This document shows, in pieces, positions 52,152-60,945 of a DNA stretch of 64,000 bases; the stretch's first letter is position 1; each line of letters opens with the position of its first letter. The DNA comes from Chromatiales bacterium (GTDB lineage: Bacteria > Pseudomonadota > Gammaproteobacteria > Steroidobacterales > GCA-2729495): positions 124,001 to 188,000 of the forward strand of contig JAEUPZ010000006.1 of the NCBI GenBank assembly GCA_016789885.1. Direction: 5' to 3'. The position numbers and the translations under genes were made by a program. The notes under the pieces were generated by a model. The model searched no databases and had not been told where the DNA came from. It saw only the letters and a program-made list of their open reading frames with translations.

Positions 52152-52977
52152 GGGAAGCCGGCCACGTCGCGAGGAACTCGCGGTGCAGCTGGTGTTCCGG
52201 GCCGCTGCCGGCGGCCAGCGCTGCAGCCTTGTAGCCGGACCTGACGGCCAGCACCTCGATGCACCGGCCCGTGACCCGGAACGCGGCCCGCCAGTCGCGC
52301 ACGGCCAGCTGCCACCCGTCGCCGGCACGGCGGATCCGGCGGTAGGCGTGGGGCTGCGGACCCATCGCCAGCGTCGTCGCGATGCGCTCGCGCAATGGCA
52401 GGCCGGTCCGGGCCTCGATCCAGTCCGCCTGGGCGGCGGCCTGCGCCGAGAAGCTCACCTCCCAGGCCGGCGCCGGGTCGACCACCGGCCCGGCACCAGG
52501 CGGCGGCGTGACGAGCCACCCGCTGCTGGCCGCGGGCCACGCATCGGTGTAGGGCACGTACGGCTTGATGTCGAGCACGGGCGTGCCGTCGAGCATGTCC
52601 ACGTCGAGCAGGTGCAGCGTCAGGCCATCGATGCGCTCGAGCCGTACGACCGAAAGGCCGAGGGGATTCGGCCGGTGCGGCGAGCGCGTCGCAAAGACGC
52701 CCTTCCGCCCCGTCGTGCTGCGCGGGGGCAGCACCTTCGGACGCCAGCCGGGGTTGCGGTCGAACCAGAACAGCACCCAGATGCGGTCGAAGCCGTCGAG
52801 GTCGGCGAGCGCGTCCTCGAAGTGCCCGCCGGGCAAGAGGTCGATCGTGCCCGGCAGCCCCCGCGCCGCAGCGGGCTGGCGCGGGGCGGCGACCCGCTCG
52901 CCGAGGCCCGTCCGGACCACGCCGATCGGGGTGAGCGTCAGGACAGCGGGAGGAACCGCGGTGTCGGGCTGCACCAT
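52144..52977 (-). CDS. trmO: tRNA m6t6A37 methyltransferase TrmO
   Basis: 277 residues from ATG 52977. The TrmO/TsaA barrel is recognised by FDRIWVLFWFDRN, RKGVFATRSPHRPNPLGLS and LDVDMLDGTPVLDIKPYVPY. It methylates N6 of t6A in tRNA-Thr. The same open frame runs on into the Rieske gene's antisense, but there is no fusion. It is 4 kb from tsaC, which makes its substrate. Confidence 0.93.
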   Translation of the reverse strand: MVQPDTAVPPAVLTLTPIGVVRTGLGERVAAPRQPAAARGLPGTIDLLPGGHFEDALADLDGFDRIWVLFWFDRNPGWRPKVLPPRSTTGRKGVFATRSPHRPNPLGLSVVRLERIDGLTLHLLDVDMLDGTPVLDIKPYVPYTDAWPAASSGWLVTPPPGAGPVVDPAPAWEVSFSAQAAAQADWIEARTGLPLRERIATTLAMGPQPHAYRRIRRAGDGWQLAVRDWRAAFRVTGRCIEVLAVRSGYKAAALAAGSGPEHQLHREFLATWPASHG

Positions 52978-53130
52978 GCTGCCAATGGTACGCGCTGGCT
53001 CCCGGCCTTGCGGCGGATGACTGCGCTGGTGGGCTGGTGACGGGAGGTGGCCAGGTTCACGACGCAGCCCGCGGCCGCCGGGACTGAGCGCAGCCACCAT
53101 CGATGGCGCCCCCCGGCGGGAGCCGCGGCA

Positions 53131-53159
53131 GAAAGGCGCGGCCCCGCTGACCGGGGCCG
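53131..53159 (-). terminator. Terminator after Rieske copy 2
   Basis: CGGCCCC (53139-53145) and GGGGCCG (53153-53159) pair with a 7-base loop, and reading on the minus strand is followed by CGCCTTTC. It lies 12 bases after the Rieske stop codon. Confidence 0.6.
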
Positions 53160-53171
53160 GGCCGGCCGGCA

Positions 53172-54290
53172 TCAGGCTCCGGGCGGCAGCAGCGGAACGG
53201 TCTCGAGCACCCAGTTGCCCGAGTTGCGCCGCGCCGGGCTCGGGATCGCGAAGGCCGCCTTGCCCTTGCGCGCCTTGAGCTGGTCGAAGTCGATGCGCCA
53301 GCCCTTCGCGTCGAACTTCTTCAGCCAGTCGCGGTAGACGACGACGGCGCGGTCCGAGGGCACCAGCACCTCCTTCGTGTTGGAGTCCGGCGTCAGCACC
53401 GGGTCGAGCTCGGCGAGGATGTCGATGTCCTCCTGGGCCACGACGAGGTTCACCTTGCCGATGCGGTCGTCGTGCTGGGGGTCGAGCAGGAAGGTACGCA
53501 TGTTCACGAAGAACACCCGGGTCCGCGAGTCGTCGATGGGCGCCTCGAAGAAGTACTGGTGGAACATGTTGGTCGGCGAGAACCGGATCCACGTGATCAT
53601 CTGGTTGGGACCGACGTGGCCGGAGCCGGCGGTGACCTCGTGGACCAGCGTGCGCTCGTCGGCGAGCGCCTTGGTGGCCATCTCGGTCTCCTTGTTCTCG
53701 AAGCGCACGAGGAAGCGGCTGCCCCAGGGCACCTCCTCGACGTCGAGGGGCCTCTTGCGGAGGTTCGCGTTGATGTTCGGCGAGCCCTGGGCGGGGTGCA
53801 CGAACTCGTTGTGCGACGGATCGAGGCCGTTCTCCATGGAGCGCTCGTAGAACGCCGGCACCTCGAAGACCGTGAGCCTGTTGGCCCGCCAGCCCGGCTG
53901 GTCGAACTCCTCGATCGTGTGGAGCGGCGGCCGCTCGGCCTCGGGCAGGTCGCCCATGAAGGCGAAGACGATGCCGTACTTCTCCTGCACCGGGTAGCTG
54001 TCGATCTTGGCGCGCGGCGGCGGTGACTCGTCGGGCAGGGTCGGGATGTGGGTGCAGCGACCCTCGTGATTGAAACGCCAGCCGTGGTACGGACAGACCA
54101 CGGTGTCGTCGCGCACCCAGCCCTTGCCGAGGGATCCGCCCCGGTGGACGCAGACGTCGGACATGACATGGGCCTTGCCATCGGACGTGCGGAAGGCGAC
54201 GAACCGCAGGCCGAGCAGCTCGACGCGGAACGGTGCCTGCGCGGTGACGTCCTCGCTGCGTGCCACCGGATACCAGAAATTGATGTACAT
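53172..54290 (-). CDS. Rieske-type ring-hydroxylating oxygenase, copy 2
   Basis: 372 residues from ATG 54290, after GGAGGGGG. The N-terminus MYINFWYP is identical to copy 1 and the Rieske residues C47, H49, C66, H69 fall at the same positions. The catalytic motif MENGLDPSHNEFVHPAQG gives the iron ligands. It is clearly a paralogue of 19226-20386, likely acting on related aromatic or steroid substrates; the reductase is not in the window. DUF1838 genes flank this region. Confidence 0.93.
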   Translation of the reverse strand: MYINFWYPVARSEDVTAQAPFRVELLGLRFVAFRTSDGKAHVMSDVCVHRGGSLGKGWVRDDTVVCPYHGWRFNHEGRCTHIPTLPDESPPPRAKIDSYPVQEKYGIVFAFMGDLPEAERPPLHTIEEFDQPGWRANRLTVFEVPAFYERSMENGLDPSHNEFVHPAQGSPNINANLRKRPLDVEEVPWGSRFLVRFENKETEMATKALADERTLVHEVTAGSGHVGPNQMITWIRFSPTNMFHQYFFEAPIDDSRTRVFFVNMRTFLLDPQHDDRIGKVNLVVAQEDIDILAELDPVLTPDSNTKEVLVPSDRAVVVYRDWLKKFDAKGWRIDFDQLKARKGKAAFAIPSPARRNSGNWVLETVPLLPPGA

Positions 54291-54476
54291 GAACCCCCTC
54301 CACGGGCTTGAGTGCCGCACGAGTCTAGGTGGCCCACCACGCACCGCCTGTAAGGTCTTTCCGAAACGGGCCGCCGCAACGGCCGCCACAGCGTGGCGAT
54401 TGCGGCCACCCCGTATCGCCACGCCGTCGCGGCACGGCGTATACGGCCCGCACAGCACGCACCCGGAGACCGACCC

Positions 54477-55007
54477 ATGGCCGAGACCGCCACCCACGCG
54501 AAGGCCCGCCGCCCCGGCGCGGCCGGCGCCCTCATCGACACCATCCTTGCCACCCACCACGGGCTGGCCCGGGAGCTGGCCGGCCGCGCCGGCAGCCTGG
54601 CCCCGGCCGTGGCCGCGGCGGATGCCGCCCGGGACGCGCGCCTGACCGAGGTGGCCGGCACCTGCGCGCTGCTGGAGCGCGAAATGCTGAGCCACCTGCA
54701 GCGCGAGGAGACGGTCCTGTTTCCCGTGATCCGCGAACTCGAGACCGAGGGCGCCGACGAAGGCGACGTCGGCATGCTGTTCTCGCCCATCGTCTGCATG
54801 AAGCGCGAGCACCTCGGCATCGACGAACTTTTCGCCAGCCTGCGCAGCCTCACCGACGGCTACACGCCGCCAGCGTGGGCCAGCGCCGACCACCGGGCAC
54901 TGCTCGCGACGCTGGCGGCCTTCGAGGCCGACACCATCGAGCATGTGCGCAAGGAGAACGACGAGCTGTTTCCCATGGCGTCGGACCTGGTACCCGCCGT
55001 GCGCTGA
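54477..55007 (+). CDS. Hemerythrin-domain protein, Ric/YtfE-like
   Basis: 176 residues from ATG 54477. Histidine/glutamate ligands of a di-iron four-helix bundle are visible: ATHHGLARELAG, SHLQREETVLFPVIREL, MKREHLGID and IEHVRKENDELFP. This matches YtfE/RIC, which repairs iron-sulfur clusters damaged by NO or oxidants. Next to a Rieske oxygenase gene it may serve that [2Fe-2S] centre (inference). Confidence 0.85.
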   Translation: MAETATHAKARRPGAAGALIDTILATHHGLARELAGRAGSLAPAVAAADAARDARLTEVAGTCALLEREMLSHLQREETVLFPVIRELETEGADEGDVGMLFSPIVCMKREHLGIDELFASLRSLTDGYTPPAWASADHRALLATLAAFEADTIEHVRKENDELFPMASDLVPAVR

Positions 55008-55062
55008 GGGCCTGGCCACGCCGCGGTCCGGCCGTGGCCTGCGGCTGGCGTATGATCCCTCA

Positions 55063-55899
55063 ATGACCAACCGCAGGACTTTCCTCGCCGGGGCCGCGGC
55101 CCTGGCCCTCACCCCCTGGCGGCCTGGCATGGCCCGGGGCGCGGGCCTCGACCTCGCGAATCCCCGTGACCGGCTGACGGCGCTGGCGAAGATGCGCGGC
55201 GCCACCGACGACCGGCTGGTCATCAGCTTCGTCATCGGCGCCCGCTACGCCGTGCCCGGGCACCGCATCGTGCCCATGATGGGCATCCTCGCGGCCACCT
55301 TCAGCCGCTGGCAGCGTCTCGACGCCGATACCTTCGAGGCGCGCTCCCTGGAGGTTGCCTTCTTCACGGACTACGCGACAGGCAAGCTCCTCGGGAAGTG
55401 GACGAACCCGGTCACCGGCACCGTCGTCGACGTGCCCGTCACCCGCATGGGCCCGTCGCGGGTCCTCGTCACGGCCGAGGGCCTGACCGTCGACTCGCCG
55501 GCCAACGCGTCGGCGGGACTCGTGCTGAAGCACGTCTTCCAGCCGCCGGTCATCGTCGGCGACCAGGTCTGGATCACCGAGCAGATCAACGTCGACGGCC
55601 CGCCGGGACCACGGCCCTTCGTCTACAACGAGCTCAGCACCTACACCGCGAGCAGGTCCGACCTCGACGATCCGCGGCAGGCGGCCGTGCCAACCGACGT
55701 GCAGTACCAGAGCCTCATCACGTACCGGCCGTGGATGGGCTTCGGCGACGCGCCGGGCCACACACTCGCCCGCGGCGCAGGCCGGCGGGCCGTACGAATC
55801 GACGAGCTGCCGCCGTACTACCTCGAACTGGCCCGCCGCTTCCACCCCGACGTCATCGACGACCCGCTCGCCGCCCTCGCCGGCAAGACCCCTGCCTGA
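55063..55899 (+). CDS. DUF1838 protein with Tat signal, copy 2
   Basis: 278 residues from ATG 55063. TNRRTFLAGAAALAL is a Tat signal. The mature chain carries RWQRLDADTFEARSLEVAFFTDYATGKLL, WTNPVTG, and YRPWMGFGDAPGHTL, consistent with DUF1838. It is distinct in sequence from copy 1. It lies 10 bases before dinB, on the same strand. Confidence 0.82.
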   Translation: MTNRRTFLAGAAALALTPWRPGMARGAGLDLANPRDRLTALAKMRGATDDRLVISFVIGARYAVPGHRIVPMMGILAATFSRWQRLDADTFEARSLEVAFFTDYATGKLLGKWTNPVTGTVVDVPVTRMGPSRVLVTAEGLTVDSPANASAGLVLKHVFQPPVIVGDQVWITEQINVDGPPGPRPFVYNELSTYTASRSDLDDPRQAAVPTDVQYQSLITYRPWMGFGDAPGHTLARGAGRRAVRIDELPPYYLELARRFHPDVIDDPLAALAGKTPA

Positions 55900-55909
55900 C
55901 GCACGGCCG

Positions 55910-57037
55910 ATGCCCGCCCCCACGCGGCGCATCATCCACCTGGACATGGACGCGTTCTACGCGTCGGTCGAGCAGCGCGACGACCCGGCGCTGCGCGGCC
56001 GGCCCGTGGCCGTCGGGGGCCCCGCCGAGGGCCGGGGCGTCGTCGCCGCCGCGAGCTACGAGGCCCGGGCCTTCGGCGTGCGCTCAGCGATGCCCATGGC
56101 CCGCGCCGTGCGCCAGTGCCCGGGGCTGGTGGTCGTGCGACCGGACTTTGCACGCTATCGCGAGGCGTCGCGGCGGGTCATGGCGATCCTGCGCTCAGCG
56201 ACGCCGCTGGTGGAGCCGCTGTCCCTGGACGAGGCCTACCTCGACGTGACGGAGAACCTGTGGGGCCTGCCGCTCGCCACGGCCTTCGCCGTCGAGCTCA
56301 AGCGCCGCATCCGGGAGGAGCTGGCCCTGACGGCCTCGGCCGGCGTCGCACCGAACAAGTTCCTCGCCAAGATCGCCTCGGGCTGGCGCAAGCCCGACGG
56401 GCTCACGGTGATCGCACCGGAGCGCGTCGAGGCGTTCCTGCAGCAGCTGCCGGTGGAGGCACTCTGGGGCGTCGGCCCCGTCACGGCCCGCAAGCTCCAC
56501 ACCGTCGGCGTCACGCGGCTCGTGCAGGTCCGCGACGTCGACCGCGCGACACTGGCCGGGGCCGTGGGCAGCCTCGCCGACTGGCTGCTGCGCCTCGCCC
56601 ACGGCGACGACCCGCGCCCGGTCGTGCCGGAGCGCGAGTCGAAATCCGTCTCGGCCGAGACGACCTACGCCGAGGACCTGCGTGACCTCGCGGCGATGCA
56701 GGCAGAGGTCGCCCGCCTCGCGGGCCGCGTGGGCGCTGCCCTCGCGCGCAAGCAGCTGCTCGCACGCACGGTGACGCTCAAGGTGCGCTATGGGGACTTC
56801 GTCACCGTGACCCGCAGCCACACGGACGACGGCGTCACGGCAGACCCGGCCAACATCGCCGTGCGGGCGTCGGCACTGCTCCGGCGCACCGAAGCGGTCC
56901 GGCGGCCGGTGCGCCTGCTGGGTGTCGGCACCCACGGCCTGGTGGCGGGATCGCCGGCCGGGCCTGATCCGGCCGGGCAACGGCTCCCCTGGTGGGCCGC
57001 CGACGGTGAGCACGGCGGACCGGCATCGCCGGCCTGA
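55910..57037 (+). CDS. dinB: DNA polymerase IV
   Basis: 375 residues. Y-family motifs are complete: HLDMDAFYASVEQRDDP with catalytic Asp12, VAAASYEARAFGVRSAMP, SLDEAYLDVT with D107/E108, and a helix-hairpin-helix ALWGVGPVTARKLHTVGV. It performs translesion synthesis on damaged DNA. The little-finger domain follows. The GC-rich tail has RLPWWAADGE. It is the last gene before the 57087 palindrome. Confidence 0.96.
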   Translation: MPAPTRRIIHLDMDAFYASVEQRDDPALRGRPVAVGGPAEGRGVVAAASYEARAFGVRSAMPMARAVRQCPGLVVVRPDFARYREASRRVMAILRSATPLVEPLSLDEAYLDVTENLWGLPLATAFAVELKRRIREELALTASAGVAPNKFLAKIASGWRKPDGLTVIAPERVEAFLQQLPVEALWGVGPVTARKLHTVGVTRLVQVRDVDRATLAGAVGSLADWLLRLAHGDDPRPVVPERESKSVSAETTYAEDLRDLAAMQAEVARLAGRVGAALARKQLLARTVTLKVRYGDFVTVTRSHTDDGVTADPANIAVRASALLRRTEAVRRPVRLLGVGTHGLVAGSPAGPDPAGQRLPWWAADGEHGGPASPA

Positions 57038-57086
57038 CCTGGCCGCCTTTCTTCAACGGGCTGCCAGGCACCACGCAGCGGGTTAC

Positions 57087-57101
57087 ACACTGTTACAGTG
57101 T
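57087..57101. promoter_or_regulatory. Palindrome upstream of the flavin reductase operon
   Basis: ACACTG-TTA-CAGTGT, a perfect 6-bp inverted repeat centred 64 bases before the flavin reductase start. It has the form of a TetR- or similar dimer-binding operator in an AT-richer island, but no cognate regulator gene is next to it. Confidence 0.4.
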
Positions 57102-57157
57102 TGTGCACCGCGCGTCAGCAGACTCGGCGCCGGCCTTCGGCTGCAGGGGATCCAGCG

Positions 57158-57988
57158 ATGAAGAAGGAAGTGAAGATCCGGCCGTTCTGGTATTCGGACG
57201 TCTGGCTCTTCCCGAAGCTCATCACCATCGTCACGACCCTCGATGCGGAGGGCCGTGTCAATGCCGCCCCCTACTCGCACATCATGCAGTACGACGTCAT
57301 GGCAAAGAACGCGCGCCTGATCGTCGGCTTCCGGCAGGACTCCCACAGCTACCAGAACATCTGCGCGACGAAGGAGTTCGTCGTCAACTGCCCCGGCGCC
57401 GATTACCTCGACGACATGATGGAGACGGCCCGCTTCTACCCGGAAGGCGTCAACGAGCTGGAGCACACACGCTTCACCATGATCCCGTCGCTGCACGTGA
57501 AGCCGCCGAGCATCCAGGAGTGCCCGCAGATCGCCGAATGCGTGGCCGACGAGATCATCCCGCTCGAGAAGTCCACCGGCATCGTCATCGGCCGCATCAA
57601 GGCGCTCGTCTTCGACGAGGAGCTCATCGACATGGACCGCGAGGCGCGGATCCGGGCCATGAACCTGCCCATCGGCCTCGGTGACGAGGACCGCCAGGAC
57701 TACTTCCACACGACGCTGGGCCAGATCACGAGGCACCGCCTCGGCGAGCCCCCGGGTTCACACGTCGGCGGCGAGGTCCAGCTGTCGATGCCGTGGGACG
57801 CCGATGCCCTGCAGACGCTGATGAGCATCCCCGCGATGGTGCGGAAGATGGTGACGGACCAGACGGAGCAGTTCTGCCGTGCGCGGGGCGACGGCAAGGT
57901 CACCCTCGCGCGCTTCACCGAGCATTCGGCCGAGCAGGGCATGACGCCCGAGCTGCTCGAGCGTTTCCAGCGCAAGAAGCCTGCATAG
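57158..57988 (+). CDS. Flavin reductase-like (split-barrel) protein
   Basis: 276 residues from ATG 57158. The flavin reductase domain shows PKLITIVTTLDAEGRVNAAP and YSHIMQYDV, DSHSYQNICATKEFVVNCPG. It likely supplies FMNH2 or F420H2. It is 9 bases before an LLM-type oxidoreductase gene, so it is probably the reductase partner of a two-component monooxygenase. Confidence 0.86.
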   Translation: MKKEVKIRPFWYSDVWLFPKLITIVTTLDAEGRVNAAPYSHIMQYDVMAKNARLIVGFRQDSHSYQNICATKEFVVNCPGADYLDDMMETARFYPEGVNELEHTRFTMIPSLHVKPPSIQECPQIAECVADEIIPLEKSTGIVIGRIKALVFDEELIDMDREARIRAMNLPIGLGDEDRQDYFHTTLGQITRHRLGEPPGSHVGGEVQLSMPWDADALQTLMSIPAMVRKMVTDQTEQFCRARGDGKVTLARFTEHSAEQGMTPELLERFQRKKPA

Positions 57989-57997
57989 GAACTGTCC

Positions 57998-59008
57998 ATG
58001 CGAATCGACGTCATCCTCGACCCCACCACCTCGCCCTGGGAGGTCCGCGACCTCGGCCTGCTGGCCGAGCAGTACGGCATCAGCGCCGTCTGGAACTCCA
58101 ACTACCCCTCGTCCCGCGACCCGTTCCTGAACCTGGCCCCGCTGGCCCTCGCCTCGTCCCGGATCCGCATGGGCCCGCTGGTGGTCACGGCCTACGAGCT
58201 GCACCCGTACAAGACCGCCAAGGCGCTCGCCACCCTCAACGAGCTGTCGCAGGGCCGCGCCTGCCTGATGCTCGGCGGGCCCACGGGCGTGAATGCCGCC
58301 ATGGGCATGGGCACCGGCCGCATGGTCGGCCGCGTGCGCGAATGCGCCGAGGTGCTGAAGGGCGTGCGGCCGGACCGGGCGCTCAACTACCCGGGCAAGA
58401 TCTTCCAGGTGTGGGGCTTCAGGCCCGACTGGGCAACGGATGGGCCGCCCCAGGTCTACATCGGCGCCAACAAGCCCCAGATGCTGCGCATGGCGGCGAA
58501 GGTCGCCGATCGGGTGATGCTCGGGGATCCGACCCCAGCCGTGCTGACCCGCGCCCTCGACACCCTCGACCGCGAACTGGCGGCCGCCGGCCGGCAGCGC
58601 GCCGACGTCGCCGTGTCGGCGCTGATCGCCTGGCACGTGAAGCCGGACCGGGCAGCGTCCAGCGCCGAAGCACGCTCGCAGCTCGCGCTTCGCGGCATGC
58701 TCGATCCCTGGTACCTCGAGTCGTTCCTCGACGCCGACGAGGTGGCCCTGGTGGACGCGAAGCGCGAGGCGTTCTTCTCGGCCTACAAGCAGGGCAGCGC
58801 GAACGTGCCCGGCGTGCCCGACGGCGTCCTCGACAAGCTCGTCGACAACCTCACGCTGGCCGGCGACGCGGGCGACATCGACTGCCACGTCGAGCGCCTG
58901 AAGGGCTTCCGCGCCGCGGGCCTCGACGAAGTGGCGCTCAAGCTGCACGGCGACCAGGCCGACGCGATCCGGCTCATCGGCGAGCGGGTGGTACCGGCGC
59001 TGGCGTGA
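57998..59008 (+). CDS. LLM-class flavin- or F420-dependent oxidoreductase
   Basis: 336 residues. The luciferase-like TIM barrel has WEVRDLGLLAEQYGISAVW, IRMGPLVVTAYELHPYKTAKALATLNELSQGR and LGGPTGVNAAMGMGTG near the cofactor, then YIGANKPQMLRMAAKVADR. It may use FMN or F420. It is coupled with the flavin reductase upstream. The substrate is unknown. Confidence 0.87.
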   Translation: MRIDVILDPTTSPWEVRDLGLLAEQYGISAVWNSNYPSSRDPFLNLAPLALASSRIRMGPLVVTAYELHPYKTAKALATLNELSQGRACLMLGGPTGVNAAMGMGTGRMVGRVRECAEVLKGVRPDRALNYPGKIFQVWGFRPDWATDGPPQVYIGANKPQMLRMAAKVADRVMLGDPTPAVLTRALDTLDRELAAAGRQRADVAVSALIAWHVKPDRAASSAEARSQLALRGMLDPWYLESFLDADEVALVDAKREAFFSAYKQGSANVPGVPDGVLDKLVDNLTLAGDAGDIDCHVERLKGFRAAGLDEVALKLHGDQADAIRLIGERVVPALA

Positions 59009-59021
59009 CTTGCCGGTCCCG

Positions 59022-59558
59022 CTACAGGGCGACCCCGGCCGGCATGGTCTTCGACCCTTCTGCAAAGCCGTAGACCGCAAGGCCGAAGGCCACGTGCGGG
59101 TCGAGCACGGCGGCGCACTGGTGCATGAGGAAGGCCGTGGCCACGGCCGCGGCGTCCGCCGCCTCGGGCAGCGACAGCCCATGCCGGGCCCGGATGGCTG
59201 CAAAGGCCGGTCCGAGCAGCTGCTGGGTGGCCAGCAGGTCCTGCAGGGGCTCGTTGGCCCGCCCGTCGCCGCCGAGGCGCCCGCGATCGAGCGTCACGCC
59301 GATCTCGCCGAGCACCCCGCCGAGCAGCGAGACGAGCTGCGGCCCGCGCTCATTGGCCTGATCCGACAGCACGGGCTGGCCCGGCCGTACATCGAGCTGC
59401 GCGAAGCCGAAGGAGTGGAACAGGAAGCTGCCGGCCATGCGCGCGACGCCGGTGACGGCCGTCTCGGCATGCACGCCGCGCTCCGTACGCAGCGCTTCGA
59501 TGGCCGCATTGGCGAAGGCCTGGGCCGCGTCGACCTGTTCCTGGCGGAGCGCCGTCAT
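59022..59558 (-). CDS. Hypothetical protein, alpha-helical
   Basis: 178 residues from ATG 59558. Amino-terminal helix LRQEQVDAAQAFANAAIEALR, then GVARMAGSFLFHSFGF and a late AAAVATAFLMHQCAAVL. The family is unrecognised. It lies downstream of the MoxR-CoxE pair on the same strand, separated by 189 bases. Confidence 0.6.
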   Translation of the reverse strand: MTALRQEQVDAAQAFANAAIEALRTERGVHAETAVTGVARMAGSFLFHSFGFAQLDVRPGQPVLSDQANERGPQLVSLLGGVLGEIGVTLDRGRLGGDGRANEPLQDLLATQQLLGPAFAAIRARHGLSLPEAADAAAVATAFLMHQCAAVLDPHVAFGLAVYGFAEGSKTMPAGVAL

Positions 59559-59747
59559 CTGTCTCGTCTCCCGTCGTCGGACAACACGGGACAGCACCTG
59601 CCCCGTGTCCAGTGTGCCAGCAGTACAGCGGTATCGCCCGGCCATCCACCGCCCGGCCCGGATCCCGGCGCGGGCGCCATGAAACCGGCGCACCGCGCAC
59701 GGCAACGACGCCCGTCGCGGTCGACGAAGCCAGCCGCGCCGGGCATC

Positions 59748-60923
59748 TCAGCGCACCAGGGCGCGCATGGCGCCGTCGAGCCCGTCGAGGGTCAGCGGGA
59801 ACATGCGACCGGCGAGGATCTCCCGCACCACGCCGATGGTGTGGTAGTGCCGCCAGGCGGGCTCGGGCGTGGGATTGAGCCAGACGGACCGCTCGTAGAC
59901 GCCAACGAGGCGCCGGAGCCAGTCCGCGCCCGACTCCTCGTTCACGTGGTCGATGGCGCCGCCGGGCCGGAGGATCTCGTAGGGGCTCATGGCCGCGTCG
60001 CCGACGAACACCAGCCGCCAGTCGGCATTGAAGCGGTGGAGCACGTCGCGCGTCGGGGTGCGGGCCGTGTGGCGCCGGCGGTTGTCGGTCCACAGGTGGT
60101 CGTAGACGCAGTTGTGGAAATAGAAGAACTCGAGATGCCTGAACTCGCTGCGGGCCGCGGTGAAGAGTTCGGAGCACAGCCGCGAGTACTCGTCCATGGA
60201 ACCGCCCACGTCGAGCAGCAGCAGCACCTTCACGGCGTTGTGCCGCTCGGGCCGGAACGCCAGGTCCAGCAGCCCGGCGTTGCGGGCCGTGCGCTCAATG
60301 GTGTGGTCGAGGTCGAGTTCCGTCGCCGCTCCCTGCCGGGCGAAGCGGCGCAGGCGCCGCAGCGCGAGCTTCAGGGTGCGGGTGCCGATCCCGACGTCGC
60401 CGTCGAGGTTGCGGTACTCCCGGGCGTCCCAGACCTTGATGGCCGAACGGTGCCGACCCTCGTCCTGCCCGATGCGGATGCCCTCGGGGTTGTAGCCGAA
60501 GGCCCCGAAGGGCGACGTACCGGCGGTGCCGATCCACTGGTTGCCGCCCTGGTGGCGCCCCTGCTGCCCGGCGAGCCGCTCGCGGAAGCGCCGCATGATC
60601 TCGTCCCAGCCGCCGGCCGACTCGACCAGCGCCTTGTCCTCGTCCGTCAGGGCGAGTTCCGCCTGCCGGCGCAGCCACTCGAGGGGGATCTCCGCGCCGG
60701 GGCCCGCCACCGACTCGATCCCCCGGTAGAAGGCGCCGAAGGCCCGGTCGAAGCGGTCGAAGTGCGTTTCGTCCTTCACCAGGGCTGCCCGGGCGAGGTG
60801 GTAGAAGCCGTCGACGTCGGCACCAACCACGCCGGCGCGCAGCGCCTCCAGCAGCGTGAGGTACTCGCGGATCGAGACCGGCACCCCGTGCTCGCGCAGC
60901 GTGAAGAAGAACCGCGTCAGCAT
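59748..60923 (-). CDS. VWA-domain protein, CoxE-like
   Basis: 391 residues from ATG 60923. The N-terminal region has LTRFFFTLREHGVPVSIREYLTLLEALR; the C-terminal VWA domain has LLLLDVGGSMDEYSR, a MIDAS DxGxS, and LVFVGDAAMSPYEI. CoxE/VWA proteins act with MoxR AAA+ ATPases to insert metals or activate enzymes. It is 22 bases downstream of the MoxR gene. A glycine-rich central segment (GNQWIGTAGTSPFG) is conserved in the family. Confidence 0.88.
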   Translation of the reverse strand: MLTRFFFTLREHGVPVSIREYLTLLEALRAGVVGADVDGFYHLARAALVKDETHFDRFDRAFGAFYRGIESVAGPGAEIPLEWLRRQAELALTDEDKALVESAGGWDEIMRRFRERLAGQQGRHQGGNQWIGTAGTSPFGAFGYNPEGIRIGQDEGRHRSAIKVWDAREYRNLDGDVGIGTRTLKLALRRLRRFARQGAATELDLDHTIERTARNAGLLDLAFRPERHNAVKVLLLLDVGGSMDEYSRLCSELFTAARSEFRHLEFFYFHNCVYDHLWTDNRRRHTARTPTRDVLHRFNADWRLVFVGDAAMSPYEILRPGGAIDHVNEESGADWLRRLVGVYERSVWLNPTPEPAWRHYHTIGVVREILAGRMFPLTLDGLDGAMRALVR

Positions 60924-60945
60924 GACAGGCCGGCTCCGGCGCGGT

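Noticed and set aside
52144..54303. 719-codon minus-strand frame that looks like a TrmO-Rieske fusion
   Set aside because: Only the last 277 codons match TrmO; the rest is out-of-frame antisense-like reading of the Rieske gene, which has its own frame, start and ribosome site.
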